A DNA stretch of 64,000 bases from CAYFVU01 sp964594775 (GCA_964594775.1 CAZQNO010000001.1:1-64000), one strand, 5' to 3'. Shown: positions 34,473 to 43,797, counted from the first letter of the stretch. Numbers and translations are program-made. The notes: a model not told the origin generated them from the sequence alone.

Positions 34473-36185
34473 CTAGGAGTCTGATTGTTCGTTCTCCTTT
34501 TCTTTAAGGAGATCAGCGAAGGTAGCGGTAGACTCATCATCATCGTCGTGGATGTACTTTGAGAGCTCCTGCTTTTGCTGCTTCTTCTGTAACTCCTTAA
34601 TGGAGAGCGAAAGCCGTTGACTTCCCGGCTTTATATCGGTAACGACCGCCGTTACCTGGTCCCCGGGTTTGTATCTCTGTAACAATTCTTCTTCGGGAAC
34701 ATCTTCGTTCGGTCCGGAAAGACTGAATTTATGGATGAGACCCTCGATGTCTCCGGGAACTCTTACGAAGACGCCGAAATCGGTAACCGAAGTGACTTCA
34801 CCTTCGATGGTGCTTCCCTTGGGATAAGAGTTTACCAGACTTCTCCATGGGTCCTCGGAAAGCTGTTTGACGCCGAGGCGAATTCGGTGAGATTCGGAGT
34901 CGACGCTCGTGACGATGCACTCGATCTCTTCGCCTTCGGTGAGGATAGATGAGGGATTCTTGATCTTCTTCGTCCAAGAGAGATCGTCGGCATGAAGAAA
35001 ACCGTCGATACCGTCTTCGAGTTCGACGAAAGCTCCCGCATTGGTGATTTTAACCACCTTCCTTTTTAGTCTGGTGCCTACGGGATAATTATCGGTAATG
35101 TTGTCCCATGGATTATCCAGTACCTGCTTCATGCCGAGGGAGACTCTTCCCTGTTGAATGTCGTAGGAAAGTATTTTCACGTCTACTTCGTCGCCGACGG
35201 ACAGTATTTCCTTGGGATGGTTGACCCGTTTTACCCAAGACAGCTCAGATATATGGACGAGTCCTTCGACCCCTTCTTCAAGCTCAACGAAGGCACCGAA
35301 ATCGGTGAGTTTCGTTACATGACCGGTAACGATATCGTCTACATGGTACTTGTTTTCGAAATCGAGCCAGGGGTCCGGGGTAAAGTGTTTGAGAGACAGA
35401 TTGATCTTCTGTTCTTCCGGATCAAGATTAATCACCTTCAGGAGAATTTCCTGGCCCTTTTTGACAAAATCCTTTGGACGAGTGACGTGGCCCCAGCTCA
35501 TATCGTTTATATGAAGAAGACCGTCGAAGCCTCCAAGGTCGATAAATGCACCGAAGCTGGTAAAACTCTTTACCGTGCCGCTTACTTCGTCGCCTATTTG
35601 GGTATTCTCAAAAAAGTTTTTCTTCCGCCGATCGATTTCCTTCTCGAGGTAGCCTCTGCGGGAGAGGACAATTTTGAGTTTGTTGTTGCTGTAGAGGCGG
35701 TCTAAGAGAAAGAGTGCCTCTGTACCGATGTACTCTTCGGGCTCTTCCACCCGCATTACGTCGGACTTGGAAAAGGGACAAAAACCACGGACATCGTGTC
35801 CCATATCAACCTCGAAACCGCCCTTGATGTGTTTATCAAAGGTGCCCTTTACCGGTTCTTCGGTGTCGAAGGCTTCTCTCAGTTCTTTCCAAAAGTTCCG
35901 CACATCGGCTTTCTTCTTCGATACGACGACCTGACCACCCTTGCCCTCTTTTTTTATGAGCACAACGGGTACGGTTTCTCCTATTTCCGGCGTTTTCCCG
36001 AATTCATTGAGAGGGATCTTTCCCTCGGATTTGTAACCGACATCGACGAAAACCTGTTCTTCCGTCGTCGCTACCACTACACCGTCTATTAGTTGTCCCT
36101 CTTCGAGGTCCTCGAGGGATTTGAGGTATTCCTCTTGCAAGCTCGATTGAATGTCGGTTTTCGTTTCTGTTTCTTTTTCCGCCAT
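34473..36185 (-). CDS. rpsA: 30S ribosomal protein S1
   Basis: 570 residues with six consecutive S1/OB repeats, each showing the FxxFGAFVELxxGxxGLxHxSxLSW pattern (for example TDFGAFVELEEGVEGLVHIS). The first two repeats are more divergent, as usual. S1 binds mRNA 5' regions and helps initiation on structured or weak-ribosome-site messages, which matters for the many weak starts in this window. It lies in the classical cmk-rpsA order, 20 bp after cmk. The C-terminus is acidic (HDDDDES). Confidence 0.97.
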   Translation of the reverse strand: MAEKETETKTDIQSSLQEEYLKSLEDLEEGQLIDGVVVATTEEQVFVDVGYKSEGKIPLNEFGKTPEIGETVPVVLIKKEGKGGQVVVSKKKADVRNFWKELREAFDTEEPVKGTFDKHIKGGFEVDMGHDVRGFCPFSKSDVMRVEEPEEYIGTEALFLLDRLYSNNKLKIVLSRRGYLEKEIDRRKKNFFENTQIGDEVSGTVKSFTSFGAFIDLGGFDGLLHINDMSWGHVTRPKDFVKKGQEILLKVINLDPEEQKINLSLKHFTPDPWLDFENKYHVDDIVTGHVTKLTDFGAFVELEEGVEGLVHISELSWVKRVNHPKEILSVGDEVDVKILSYDIQQGRVSLGMKQVLDNPWDNITDNYPVGTRLKRKVVKITNAGAFVELEDGIDGFLHADDLSWTKKIKNPSSILTEGEEIECIVTSVDSESHRIRLGVKQLSEDPWRSLVNSYPKGSTIEGEVTSVTDFGVFVRVPGDIEGLIHKFSLSGPNEDVPEEELLQRYKPGDQVTAVVTDIKPGSQRLSLSIKELQKKQQKQELSKYIHDDDDESTATFADLLKEKENEQSDS

Positions 36186-36205
36186 CTCTACTCTACTACT
36201 CCCGA

Positions 36206-36871
36206 TTACTTATGTTTCTGTCGCACAGTTTCTATCACTTTCTCACAAACTCGATCTATGGTCAAGTACGAGGTGTCTAGGTATATTGCATCATCGGAAA
36301 GGGCCATCCTTCCCACCTTTTTTGTTGCGTCTATTTCATCCCGTTTTCGTATGCGTTCGCGAATTTCATCGAGACTAAGCGTGCTCGTTCCTTGAGAAAA
36401 GCGCCGGCGGGCTCTCGTTTCTACCGATGCGTCGAGAAAGATCTTTACATCCGCCTCGGGAAAAACGACGGTGCTGATGTCTCTGCCCTCCACCACCGCT
36501 TCGATTCCGCTAGACAAATATCTGAGCTTATCGTTGACGAGTTCGCGAATAGGCACGTAGGAGGACACCTGAGCGACCCATTCGTCCACTTCATCGCTGT
36601 GGAGGAACGGATTTACCGCTTTTCCGTCTATCGCGAGAGCGTCGTTCTCATACGTAAATGAGAGCTTCTTTACAAAGGAGACGAGTTCCTCCTCATCCAA
36701 GGGATCGATTGAAGAATTGTGCAAAACGGCCCAGGTTACTGCGCGGTAGAGATTTCCGGAATTTATGTAGCGGAATCCGAGGGTTCGGGCTACACGTTCT
36801 GCGACAGAACTCTTTCCAACTCCCGCAGGACCGTCGAGGGCTAAGATGAAGCGTTTCGATTGAGAAACCAC
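36206..36871 (-). CDS. cmk: Cytidylate kinase
   Basis: 221 residues from a GTG at 36871, with GGGAGG just upstream. The P-loop ALDGPAGVGKSS, the INSGNLYRAVTWA nucleotide-monophosphate lid, and the catalytic ATP-binding DISTVVFPEADVKIFLDAS and RARRRF motifs mark CMP/dCMP kinase. It supplies CDP and dCDP. The first 31 bp overlap the 3' end of the pseudouridine synthase gene. The gene order pseudouridine synthase - cmk - rpsA is widely conserved. Confidence 0.96.
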   Translation of the reverse strand: MVSQSKRFILALDGPAGVGKSSVAERVARTLGFRYINSGNLYRAVTWAVLHNSSIDPLDEEELVSFVKKLSFTYENDALAIDGKAVNPFLHSDEVDEWVAQVSSYVPIRELVNDKLRYLSSGIEAVVEGRDISTVVFPEADVKIFLDASVETRARRRFSQGTSTLSLDEIRERIRKRDEIDATKKVGRMALSDDAIYLDTSYLTIDRVCEKVIETVRQKHK

Positions 36872-37590
36872 GCTACCTCCCGAGTGCTGAGATTTCTATA
36901 GGCACCGAAGGGAATGCCTTCCAGGCTGATCGGACCGATTCTCGTGCGGACAAGACGTTGTAGTGCAATGCCGAATTCCTTACAGATGCGGCGAATCTCC
37001 CGGTTTTTCCCCTCGATGAGGATAATACGCAGCGTAGTGGAATTGCCTATAGCATAATCCTCGATGCGGTACCGCACACCGTCTATTTCTACTCCCCGTT
37101 TTGCATTCTCCAGGGCCTTTTTCGTGGAAGCTTCGTCTATCTTTTCGCTTGAATAAACGACATACTCCTTTTCTATTTCTGAAGACGGATGCCCGGCTTT
37201 ACGGGCGAATTCTCCGTCGTTGGTAAAGAGTATCAGTCCTTCGGACATGAAGTCTAGCCGCCCCACGTTGTAGAGCCGTTCTTCGAAGTGGGGTGTTAAA
37301 AGATCGAGAGCGAGGGCTCTTCCTTCGGGGTCATCGCTGCTGCATATGTAGCGCGGCGGTTTATGGAGAGCGATATATCTGTTCACCTGCTGCGGTGACA
37401 CCGGCTTACCGTCAAAGAGTATCCGATCAAGGGGACGTACCTTTACGCCCTTCTCCCGGACGACCGCACCGTTGACCTTTACTCTCCCCTCGGATATGTA
37501 GTTCTCACATCTCCTGCGTGATCCGATACCACTGCGTGCCAGATACAGCTGCAGTCGAATCGGCGCGTCTTTTTCAGTCTCCGCTTCCAT
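36841..37590 (-). CDS. 23S rRNA pseudouridine synthase, RluB/RsuA family
   Basis: About 249 residues from ATG 37590, inside the 3' end of scpB. It has an N-terminal S4 RNA-binding domain (RLQLYLARSGIGSRRRCENYISEGRVKVNG) and a pseudouridine synthase core with catalytic Asp in NVGRLDFMSEGLILFTNDGEFA. The RIILIEGKNREIRRIC motif and the short C-terminus fit the RluB/RluE/RsuA group. The preferred target is probably U2605-type 23S sites (RluB), but the subgroup cannot be fixed from sequence alone. It is translationally coupled to scpB and cmk. Confidence 0.92.
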   Translation of the reverse strand: MEAETEKDAPIRLQLYLARSGIGSRRRCENYISEGRVKVNGAVVREKGVKVRPLDRILFDGKPVSPQQVNRYIALHKPPRYICSSDDPEGRALALDLLTPHFEERLYNVGRLDFMSEGLILFTNDGEFARKAGHPSSEIEKEYVVYSSEKIDEASTKKALENAKRGVEIDGVRYRIEDYAIGNSTTLRIILIEGKNREIRRICKEFGIALQRLVRTRIGPISLEGIPFGAYRNLSTREVAWFLNRNASS

Positions 37591-38122
37591 CGCCGTCCAA
37601 TGTAAAGCGGTCCTGATTGAGCTCATCGAGCTTCGGCAGCTCGGAGATGCTGCGCAAACGGAAGCTTTTCAAGAATTCCCTGGTGGTACCGTACTGCAGC
37701 GGTTTTCCCGGCACATCCTTTTTCCCCACGGGTTTCACCAGTCCCCGGTCCTGAAGCCGGCGGACCATGTTGGCCGAAGAGACTCCTCTAATGTTCTCTA
37801 TTTCACCCCTGGTGACGGGCTGAGAGTACGCGATAATCGAAAGAGTTTCCAGGGCTGCCCGTGAGAGCCGATTTTCGTTTCGCTTGCCGTAGCGGGATTT
37901 AAGGAAGTCCCGGAGCTCCTCCTTCGGGGTAAATTGTATTCCGCCGCTCATTTCGATGAGTTCGATTCCATGCGAATAATCGGCGTACTTCTCCCGCAGC
38001 TTCTCGATCGCCGCCTTAACGACAGCCGTATCGAGTTCGGCATACTGAGCAATTTTTCCGATCTCTATCGCCTCATTTTCGAGAAAAAGAATTGCCTCAA
38101 CGAGGGCTGTCTCCCGTTCCAG
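37574..38122 (-). CDS. scpB: Segregation/condensation protein B, CTG start
   Basis: 182 residues if started at CTG 38122. This frame has no ATG, GTG or TTG before Met58 (ATG 37951), yet residues 1-57 clearly belong to the ScpB fold (ETALVEAILFLENEAIEIGK and KLREKYADYSHGIELIE). A TGA lies four codons upstream. A perfect AGGAGG stands 7 nt before the CTG, within the end of scpA. The winged-helix pair continues with RAALETLSIIAYSQPVTRGEIE and VRRLQDRGLVKPVG. ScpB binds ScpA and SMC in chromosome condensation. The last 17 bp overlap the pseudouridine synthase gene. Confidence 0.92.
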   Translation of the reverse strand: MERETALVEAILFLENEAIEIGKIAQYAELDTAVVKAAIEKLREKYADYSHGIELIEMSGGIQFTPKEELRDFLKSRYGKRNENRLSRAALETLSIIAYSQPVTRGEIENIRGVSSANMVRRLQDRGLVKPVGKKDVPGKPLQYGTTREFLKSFRLRSISELPKLDELNQDRFTLDGDGSGD

Positions 38123-38124
38123 TT

Positions 38125-38895
38125 TTAGCCTCCTTCATTTTCCTGTTCCCGGCTCAAGGACAAGCCGGGGCCCCGACGTAATTTTATATCACCAAAAAGG
38201 CGGTTTTGGAAGACGAGAACGATCCGCATTTTTATTGAGTCGAGGATTGCCAAAAATGCGCAGATGATTTCCATGGGACTCTTGCCGTGAACGATGAGGT
38301 CGGTGAAGAAAAACTCATCTTTTTCATCAAGGAGTTCATTTATAAGACTGATCTTTTCATTCACGGTAACTTCTTCATGGAGGTCGATGACGTTTTCGGC
38401 AGAAAGAGACGAGATTATGGTGGAGAAGGTCTTAAGCAGATCCCACACATCGATCTTCGTCCACATCTGCTCGTCGCTGTCGAAGGGAAGAGGCTGCTGA
38501 ATTTTTTTCCGCTCGATGAGCCACTCGGATTCTTCTTCTTTTTTGAGCATCATGTCGGTAAGCTGTTTGTAGCGTTGATATTCTATGAGCCTCTCCACCA
38601 GCTCTTTTCGCGGATCTTCAATCTCCTCGACGAAGTCGACCTCCACGGGAAGAAGCATCTGTGATTTTATGTAGAGAAGAGTCGATGCCATGAGGTAGAA
38701 TTCGGTAATCTGTTCAAGGTCTATCCGCGTCGCGTATTCGATATAGGAAAGGTACTGCTCGGTGATTTCGGCGATTGGAATGTCATAGATGTTTATCTCG
38801 TTTTTCTTTATGAGAAAGAGGAGAAGATCTAATGGTCCTTCGAAGCGGTCGAGCTTGAAGCGCTGTTTATCCTGTTCTTCCGTGCTAACCGTCAT
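38125..38895 (-). CDS. scpA: Segregation/condensation protein A (kleisin)
   Basis: 256 residues. The N-terminal kleisin motif FEGPLDLLLFLIKKNEINIYDIPI, the helical core (ITEFYLMASTLLYIKSQMLLP) and the C-terminal winged helix that binds SMC are present. ScpA links SMC heads to ScpB. It follows recA by 6 bp; its stop TAA lies 2 nt downstream of the scpB start CTG (overlap), so scpA and scpB are translationally coupled. Confidence 0.95.
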   Translation of the reverse strand: MTVSTEEQDKQRFKLDRFEGPLDLLLFLIKKNEINIYDIPIAEITEQYLSYIEYATRIDLEQITEFYLMASTLLYIKSQMLLPVEVDFVEEIEDPRKELVERLIEYQRYKQLTDMMLKKEEESEWLIERKKIQQPLPFDSDEQMWTKIDVWDLLKTFSTIISSLSAENVIDLHEEVTVNEKISLINELLDEKDEFFFTDLIVHGKSPMEIICAFLAILDSIKMRIVLVFQNRLFGDIKLRRGPGLSLSREQENEGG

Positions 38896-38901
38896 GAACT
38901 A

Positions 38902-40074
38902 TCAGAACAGTTCCCTGTCCGATTCGCCGTCGTCCTGCGAGCCGGCCGCATCGACCGTTTTGTCGGCGCTTTCGGTTTTACCGGAGTCTGCCGAGTCAAA
39001 AGCGCCTTTCGTAGTTTCCCCGTTTTTCTCCTCAAATCGTTCGGGGAAAAACAGCGTGCGGACCTGCTGGTCGATGTCGGCGGCGGTGTCGGGATTGCTT
39101 TCGAGAAAGGCCTTAACGTTTTCTCTTCCCTGTCCGATTCTCTCTTCACCAAAGGAGTACCAACTGCCGCTTTTGGTGATGATATCGAACTTGACCGCCG
39201 CATCCAGGAGGCTTCCGCTCCAGCTTATCCCCTTACCGAACATGATTTCAAGCTCGACCTTTCTGAAGGGAGGGGCGACCTTGTTCTTGACCACCTTTAC
39301 CCGTACCTTATTGCCGATGGCGTCGTCGGTTCCCTTGGAAATGGTCTCTATTCTCCTCACCTCCAGCCTTACCGAAGAGTAGAACTTTAGGGCTCGACCG
39401 CCGGTGGTGGTTTCCGGATTCCCGAACATGACCCCGATTTTCATTCGGATCTGATTGATAAAGATGAGACTGGTGCGGGTTTTCGATATGGTTCCAGTCA
39501 GTTTTCTCAGTGCCTGGCTCATCAGTCTCGCCTGAAGCCCCATATGGGAATCTCCCATATCTCCCTCGATTTCAGCCTGAGGAGTGAGGGCGGCGACAGA
39601 GTCGACAACGATAACGTCCACAGCCCCGGAACGCACGAGGGACTCGGAAATCTCAAGGGCCTGTTCACCGTTGTCCGGCTGACTGACCCACAATTCGTCG
39701 ATGTTGACGCCGAGATTGCGCGCATAGGAAGGGTCCAAGGCGTGTTCGGCGTCTATAAAGGCCGCTATGCCGCCGTTTTTTTGGCACTCGGCGATCGCAT
39801 GAAGGGCAAGGGTCGTCTTGCCGGATGATTCGGGACCGAAAATCTCAGACACCCTCCCTCTCGGATAACCGCCGATACCCAGAGCCGAATCGAGGAGAAC
39901 CGAACCGGAAGGAATGATTCCAATGCTCGTATCCCGCCTGTCTGCACCAAGCTTCATCAAGGAACCCTTGCCGAACTGTTTTTCTATCTGTAGACGGGCC
40001 GCCTCTAAGGCTTGGGACTTTTCCGATCGCACGCTGTCGGTGTTCTGCTTTTCTTCGCTTGATTTCTTTGCCAT
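38902..40074 (-). CDS. recA: Recombinase RecA
   Basis: 390 residues. Walker A GPESSGKTT, the MAW motif and loop 2 (FINQIRMKIGVMFGNPETTTGG) are intact, and an acidic C-terminal tail (about 330-390, rich in D/E/S) is longer than usual. RecA drives homologous recombination and, where present, SOS induction. SD GGAGG stands 6 nt before the ATG. A sigma-70-like promoter lies 70-110 bp upstream with a 5' leader. I saw no convincing LexA box in that region. Confidence 0.98.
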   Translation of the reverse strand: MAKKSSEEKQNTDSVRSEKSQALEAARLQIEKQFGKGSLMKLGADRRDTSIGIIPSGSVLLDSALGIGGYPRGRVSEIFGPESSGKTTLALHAIAECQKNGGIAAFIDAEHALDPSYARNLGVNIDELWVSQPDNGEQALEISESLVRSGAVDVIVVDSVAALTPQAEIEGDMGDSHMGLQARLMSQALRKLTGTISKTRTSLIFINQIRMKIGVMFGNPETTTGGRALKFYSSVRLEVRRIETISKGTDDAIGNKVRVKVVKNKVAPPFRKVELEIMFGKGISWSGSLLDAAVKFDIITKSGSWYSFGEERIGQGRENVKAFLESNPDTAADIDQQVRTLFFPERFEEKNGETTKGAFDSADSGKTESADKTVDAAGSQDDGESDRELF

Positions 40075-40151
40075 GTCTTCCTCCGTGAAACACTAGCGGG
40101 AGCGACCCGTTTTTGCTTTCGGTCTAGAGCATAAAAAAGTGTCTTACCGCA

Positions 40152-40181
40152 ATAGTAGCCGTTCGGTTATTACGAGGTCAA
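40152..40181 (-). promoter_or_regulatory. Probable recA promoter
   Basis: On the minus strand TTGACC (40181-40176), an 18-bp spacer and TACTAT (40157-40152) form a fair sigma-70 promoter. The expected start near 40145 gives a leader of about 70 nt before recA. It lies just downstream of dtd. Confidence 0.45.
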
Positions 40182-40183
40182 GA

Positions 40184-40633
40184 TCAAATGCGTTTTTTCG
40201 AATCGAGGATGAGGGTAACGGGCCCGTCGTTGAGGTACGCAACCTGCATGTGAGCACCAAAAATCCCCTCTTCTACCGCAACTCCCCGCTTTTTGACCTC
40301 CTCTATATAGGCCCGGTACAGGGATTCTCCCTCTTGCGGTGAGGCGGCGTGGTTGTAGGAAGGTCTTCTGCCCTTTCTCGTATCGGCACAGAGGGTGAAT
40401 TGAGATATCGCAAGAACGGATCCTTCAGTATCTATTACCGAGAGGTTCATCTTTCCCGCCTCATCCTGAAAAATACGAAGATTGATAGTCTTATCGACGA
40501 TGTAGGCGAGATCCTCCTCTCCGTCACCCCTTTCGACGCCGAGGTACACAAGAATTCCTCTCTCGATAGAACCGCTTATCTTTTCATCAACGCGCACCGA
40601 ACAGTTTTTCACCCGCTGTACCACCGCTCTCAT
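40184..40633 (-). CDS. dtd: D-aminoacyl-tRNA deacylase
   Basis: 149 residues from ATG 40633 (MRAVVQRV), chosen because GAGGAA lies 8 nt upstream; ATG 40639 overlaps the preceding stop. The active-site motif SQFTLCADTRKGRRPSY and the NDGPVTLILDS (Gly-cisPro) end are typical of DTD. It removes D-amino acids and glycine mischarged on tRNA. It overlaps the upstream TPR gene by coupling, and recA follows about 110 bp later. Confidence 0.96.
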   Translation of the reverse strand: MRAVVQRVKNCSVRVDEKISGSIERGILVYLGVERGDGEEDLAYIVDKTINLRIFQDEAGKMNLSVIDTEGSVLAISQFTLCADTRKGRRPSYNHAASPQEGESLYRAYIEEVKKRGVAVEEGIFGAHMQVAYLNDGPVTLILDSKKRI

Positions 40634-40635
40634 GT

Positions 40636-41721
40636 TCATTCTTCCTCGGCATGAGAAAATTGGTGAACAGATTCGGCCTGCAGAAGGATGCCGTTGTTTC
40701 GCAGTTTTACCTGTCCGAGTATTTCGATTGGATAGGCCGGATCGATATCCACGGCAAAAGGAACGGTAACGGGAACGATACCCTCTACGATACGACCGGT
40801 TTCATAACCGACGAGAAAATCGAAGCGAATGGCATCGGATTCAACGCGAAGGTTGCTCACCCTCCCCTTCCAAATAACGTAGCATTTTTCATAGAGCAGG
40901 GGATCTTCGGCTACTTCTCCGTAGGGGAAATTCGTACCGAGGCTGCTGAACGAAGGAGTTCTTATATGACCCTCTAAAAGGAGGAGTTTACCCTTGAGCT
41001 CTTTTGAGGCGTTGGAAAGGAGGAGTCTATTTATCTCTCGTCTGGCGAGGTTGTCCTTGTAGTCGTGGAAAAGAGCTATTATTTGGGTATAGTTTTTCTT
41101 AAGTTCTTTTTCGTCTATAAGGTATCTGGGGTTTTCGGCATTATCGTTTACATAGGACTCTTGGATGTCGAGATCGAGGCGGCTGATTTCGCTTCTCTTT
41201 GGATGGAGTCTGTTTTCAACAAAGCCGCCGATTATCGGATAGAGAATGACCGCGGCGAGAATGCAGACGGAAACGGCAATGCCGGCGATGAGGGGGGTGA
41301 AGTTTCGCTGTGAAGGAACGAGGTTCTTTATCTTCTCCGATTCGGTGAGTTCGATAAACTTGTCCGTATCTACATTCCGCTTGAGGAGTTTGAGCCCCCT
41401 ATTGGCGTAGGCATTGTTGTGATCGTCGTCGAGGACTTGAAACCATATGCGAAGGGCTTCCGCCGTTTCCTGTCTCCGGAGATGAACGACGGCTATGCCG
41501 AGAAGAGACGGAATGTCTGCCGGTTTGATACTGACCGCCCGCTGCAGATAGGAATAGGCTCCGCCGAAATCGCCGGTATGGAGGCAGGACATTCCCAACA
41601 AATGAAAGAAGCGAAAGCTTTCACGGTATCGAAAAACCTGCGGCTCTAGAAGCTGAAGAACCCGGGAGTACTTCTTTGCGCGAAAGAGTTTTGCGGCCCG
41701 TTTGAGATCGTTCCCTCCCAT
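40636..41721 (-). CDS. TPR protein with a membrane helix
   Basis: 361 residues. The N-terminal half holds three TPR-like repeats (RESFRFFHLLGMSCLHTGDF, AYSYLQRAVSIKPAD, TAEALRIWFQVLDDD). A transmembrane helix follows at about residues 150-172 (FTPLIAGIAVSVCILAAVILYPIIG) and then a basic/charged periplasmic or cytoplasmic half with no recognised domain. The family is not identified. It lies between an exported protein gene (7 bp upstream) and dtd and is probably part of the same envelope-related transcript. Confidence 0.82.
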   Translation of the reverse strand: MGGNDLKRAAKLFRAKKYSRVLQLLEPQVFRYRESFRFFHLLGMSCLHTGDFGGAYSYLQRAVSIKPADIPSLLGIAVVHLRRQETAEALRIWFQVLDDDHNNAYANRGLKLLKRNVDTDKFIELTESEKIKNLVPSQRNFTPLIAGIAVSVCILAAVILYPIIGGFVENRLHPKRSEISRLDLDIQESYVNDNAENPRYLIDEKELKKNYTQIIALFHDYKDNLARREINRLLLSNASKELKGKLLLLEGHIRTPSFSSLGTNFPYGEVAEDPLLYEKCYVIWKGRVSNLRVESDAIRFDFLVGYETGRIVEGIVPVTVPFAVDIDPAYPIEILGQVKLRNNGILLQAESVHQFSHAEEE

Positions 41722-41728
41722 ATGTTCG

Positions 41729-42817
41729 CTAGCGGGAGTCCTCGTAGGATTCGCTGCGCTCCTGTAAGACAGAGAGGGCTTCTTCGAGTAGCTGTAGCTT
41801 TTCTTCCGAGACTTCCGAAGGATTGGCGAGAAGAGCGTCTATATTGGAAATGATATCCTCAACGACAATGATGTCTTCTTCAATTGAGGAACCCGCTTGA
41901 GAGACGCCGGAAATGCTCTTCCGTACGTTTTCCAGCGAGCTGCTGGTGCCGCCTGCTGCGGTCGAAACAGCAGCGGAAAAACCCGCGCCGCTTGCCGCAC
42001 CAATGGCGGTGGTGATCTTTCTTGTCGAGCCGGGGGAGAGACGCTGCGCATTAAAGAAGAGACCTACCGCCGAATCGTTTATCGAATAGGGCGGAAGATT
42101 AAAGTTACGATTGCTGCGCACATCGAGGTTCCATAGCTCATCGTTTATGCGTTTCCAGTTGGCAAAAAGTACCCTGTCCGGTTTTGTAAGGCCGATTCCG
42201 GTAAGCATGCCTTGAAGGCCCTGAAAGTCATTATAATCACCGGGAGAGATCCAATATGCCGGCATGGATGAGGAAAAGCCCGTTTCTTTTTCGATTTTTT
42301 CACCGTCGGAGGTGATAAAATGGGCCTTTTCATCTTCTCCGAGATTGGTATCTAAGAGAAAATGAATACCGATATTCGTAACGCTGCGTCCGGTGTTTTT
42401 CACCGTGACCTCAATTTCCACACCGTCGACGAGACTATTACTCCGTGATTTAACGAAGCGAAAGTTCTGTGTTACCCTGCTGCTCGATGAGATCCAGATA
42501 AAACGGGCGCCGTCGACGGTGCGTTCCAGCGTCTGCTCGAAACGTGAGCCGGGCCCAAGGGTGAGAATCTTATTGTTCGAGAGAAGACCGAGGGAACTGG
42601 TGCGAGGATCGCGGTCGAAGAAGAGCGGAATGTAGCGGTCGCTTTTTACCTCTTCTAAGTAGTAGAGAGAGAATCGTCCCGTATCTTCGTGCAGAACAAG
42701 GCGTATTCTGCCCTGTTCTAAACTTAGCGCCTCTGCGCTTTGGGGAAAGAGGAAGAGAAAAAAACAGGCTACACAGAGAAAGAGATAACCGGCGGGTAAG
42801 GGAGAGAATCGTTTCAT
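41729..42817 (-). CDS. Exported protein of unknown function
   Basis: 362 residues. A signal peptide (MKRFSPLPAGYLFLCVACFF, end near ALS) precedes a beta-rich N-terminal domain (GRIRLVLHEDTGRFSLYYLEE, FHLL-type strands) and an Ala/Gly/Ser-rich linker at about 280-300. A short acidic helix region ends the protein (EEDIIVVEDIISNIDALL). No known domain is recognised. The ATG overlaps the preceding TPR gene stop as ATGA. A periplasmic role with the neighbouring TPR proteins is inferred from the context. Confidence 0.8.
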   Translation of the reverse strand: MKRFSPLPAGYLFLCVACFFLFLFPQSAEALSLEQGRIRLVLHEDTGRFSLYYLEEVKSDRYIPLFFDRDPRTSSLGLLSNNKILTLGPGSRFEQTLERTVDGARFIWISSSSRVTQNFRFVKSRSNSLVDGVEIEVTVKNTGRSVTNIGIHFLLDTNLGEDEKAHFITSDGEKIEKETGFSSSMPAYWISPGDYNDFQGLQGMLTGIGLTKPDRVLFANWKRINDELWNLDVRSNRNFNLPPYSINDSAVGLFFNAQRLSPGSTRKITTAIGAASGAGFSAAVSTAAGGTSSSLENVRKSISGVSQAGSSIEEDIIVVEDIISNIDALLANPSEVSEEKLQLLEEALSVLQERSESYEDSR

Positions 42818-43797
42818 TTTCCAAGCCCCTCCTGCGCGGCGAGCTGTTTAATATACTGTTCTTTTAGGGAAAGGGCCCGACTCTTTAACTCGAGCAGTTT
42901 CATGGCAGCGGAATTGGAAGCCGCGGAAACAACAACAGTTCCCGTGTCGTCTTCCGAACGGCGGTTAATGGCCGCGTTTTGCTCCCTGAGGCGCTGATTC
43001 TCGCTTTGCAGCGCGCTGAGTCTTTTATTTTTTGCCGCAATTTCATCATTCAATGCGTCGATCAATTCGTTGTCGTTGTCCGCTGTGGCGGCGGCAAGTT
43101 TTCTCTGGTATTCGGCTATCGCCTGTTCGTAGGACTTCTCCTTGCGGTCGAAATCCTCAATGGTTTTGAGATACTCCTCGTGGCTGAGTTTCAGGAGTTT
43201 TAGCAATTCTTCCTCTTTTCTCTTAAGTTCAATGAGGGAAAGACGGTAGCGGGCGGCTTCGACCTTGTAGCCGGTCGGATAATCCCGTACGACCATGGAA
43301 AAAATGGTTTCGGCCTTGTCGTAGTGACCCAGGCCATAGAGGGATTCTGCAAGCCAGTAGTAGGCGTTTGCCTTATAGGGATGGGACGGATATTCTTCGA
43401 TGTAGCGATACAGCTGACGTATGCTCTTCTCGTATTCCTCCTGGAGATACAACAATCGTCCCTTCTGATACAGCGCGTCGGGATAACGGGGGTTAGATGA
43501 GAAGCGGGAAAGAAAAAACTCGATGTTCTGTTCAGCTTTCGCATAGTCTTCGAGGGCCATATAACTTCTGGCAATCCAGAAATAGGCACTGCCGTGCTGC
43601 TCGGCCAAGGAGGAGTCTACAACCACCTCTCTGAAAGAGAGTAGAGCCTTTTTGTAATCCCCGTTGCCGAACTGTGCAATTCCTATTTCGAGAGGCGTCT
43701 TCGTACCGCCGTTGGCAGAAAAAGCGGAAGGAACCATCACTGCGATGAAAAGAAACACAAGAATCGTCTTTCGGATAAAATAGTATATCTGTTTCAT
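42814..43797 (-). CDS. Periplasmic TPR/coiled-coil protein (YbgF/CpoB-like)
   Basis: 327 residues. A signal peptide or anchor (TILVFLFIAVMVPSAFSA) precedes at least four TPR repeats (YFWIARSYMALEDYAKAEQNI, YYWLAESLYGLGHYDKAETIF and others). The order then changes to a C-terminal coiled coil (about 210-300, with many E/K/L, LSALQSENQRLREQNA). CpoB/YbgF coordinates wall synthesis and outer-membrane constriction in Proteobacteria, but there the coiled coil precedes the TPRs, so homology is only in building blocks. It is the first of three coupled envelope genes after rpe. Confidence 0.83.
   Translation of the reverse strand: MKQIYYFIRKTILVFLFIAVMVPSAFSANGGTKTPLEIGIAQFGNGDYKKALLSFREVVVDSSLAEQHGSAYFWIARSYMALEDYAKAEQNIEFFLSRFSSNPRYPDALYQKGRLLYLQEEYEKSIRQLYRYIEEYPSHPYKANAYYWLAESLYGLGHYDKAETIFSMVVRDYPTGYKVEAARYRLSLIELKRKEEELLKLLKLSHEEYLKTIEDFDRKEKSYEQAIAEYQRKLAAATADNDNELIDALNDEIAAKNKRLSALQSENQRLREQNAAINRRSEDDTGTVVVSAASNSAAMKLLELKSRALSLKEQYIKQLAAQEGLGK

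Noticed and set aside
40075..40151. LexA/SOS box upstream of recA
   Set aside because: I found no CTGT-N8-ACAG or other clear dyad; the only inverted repeat is a short CGGG/CCCG hairpin.
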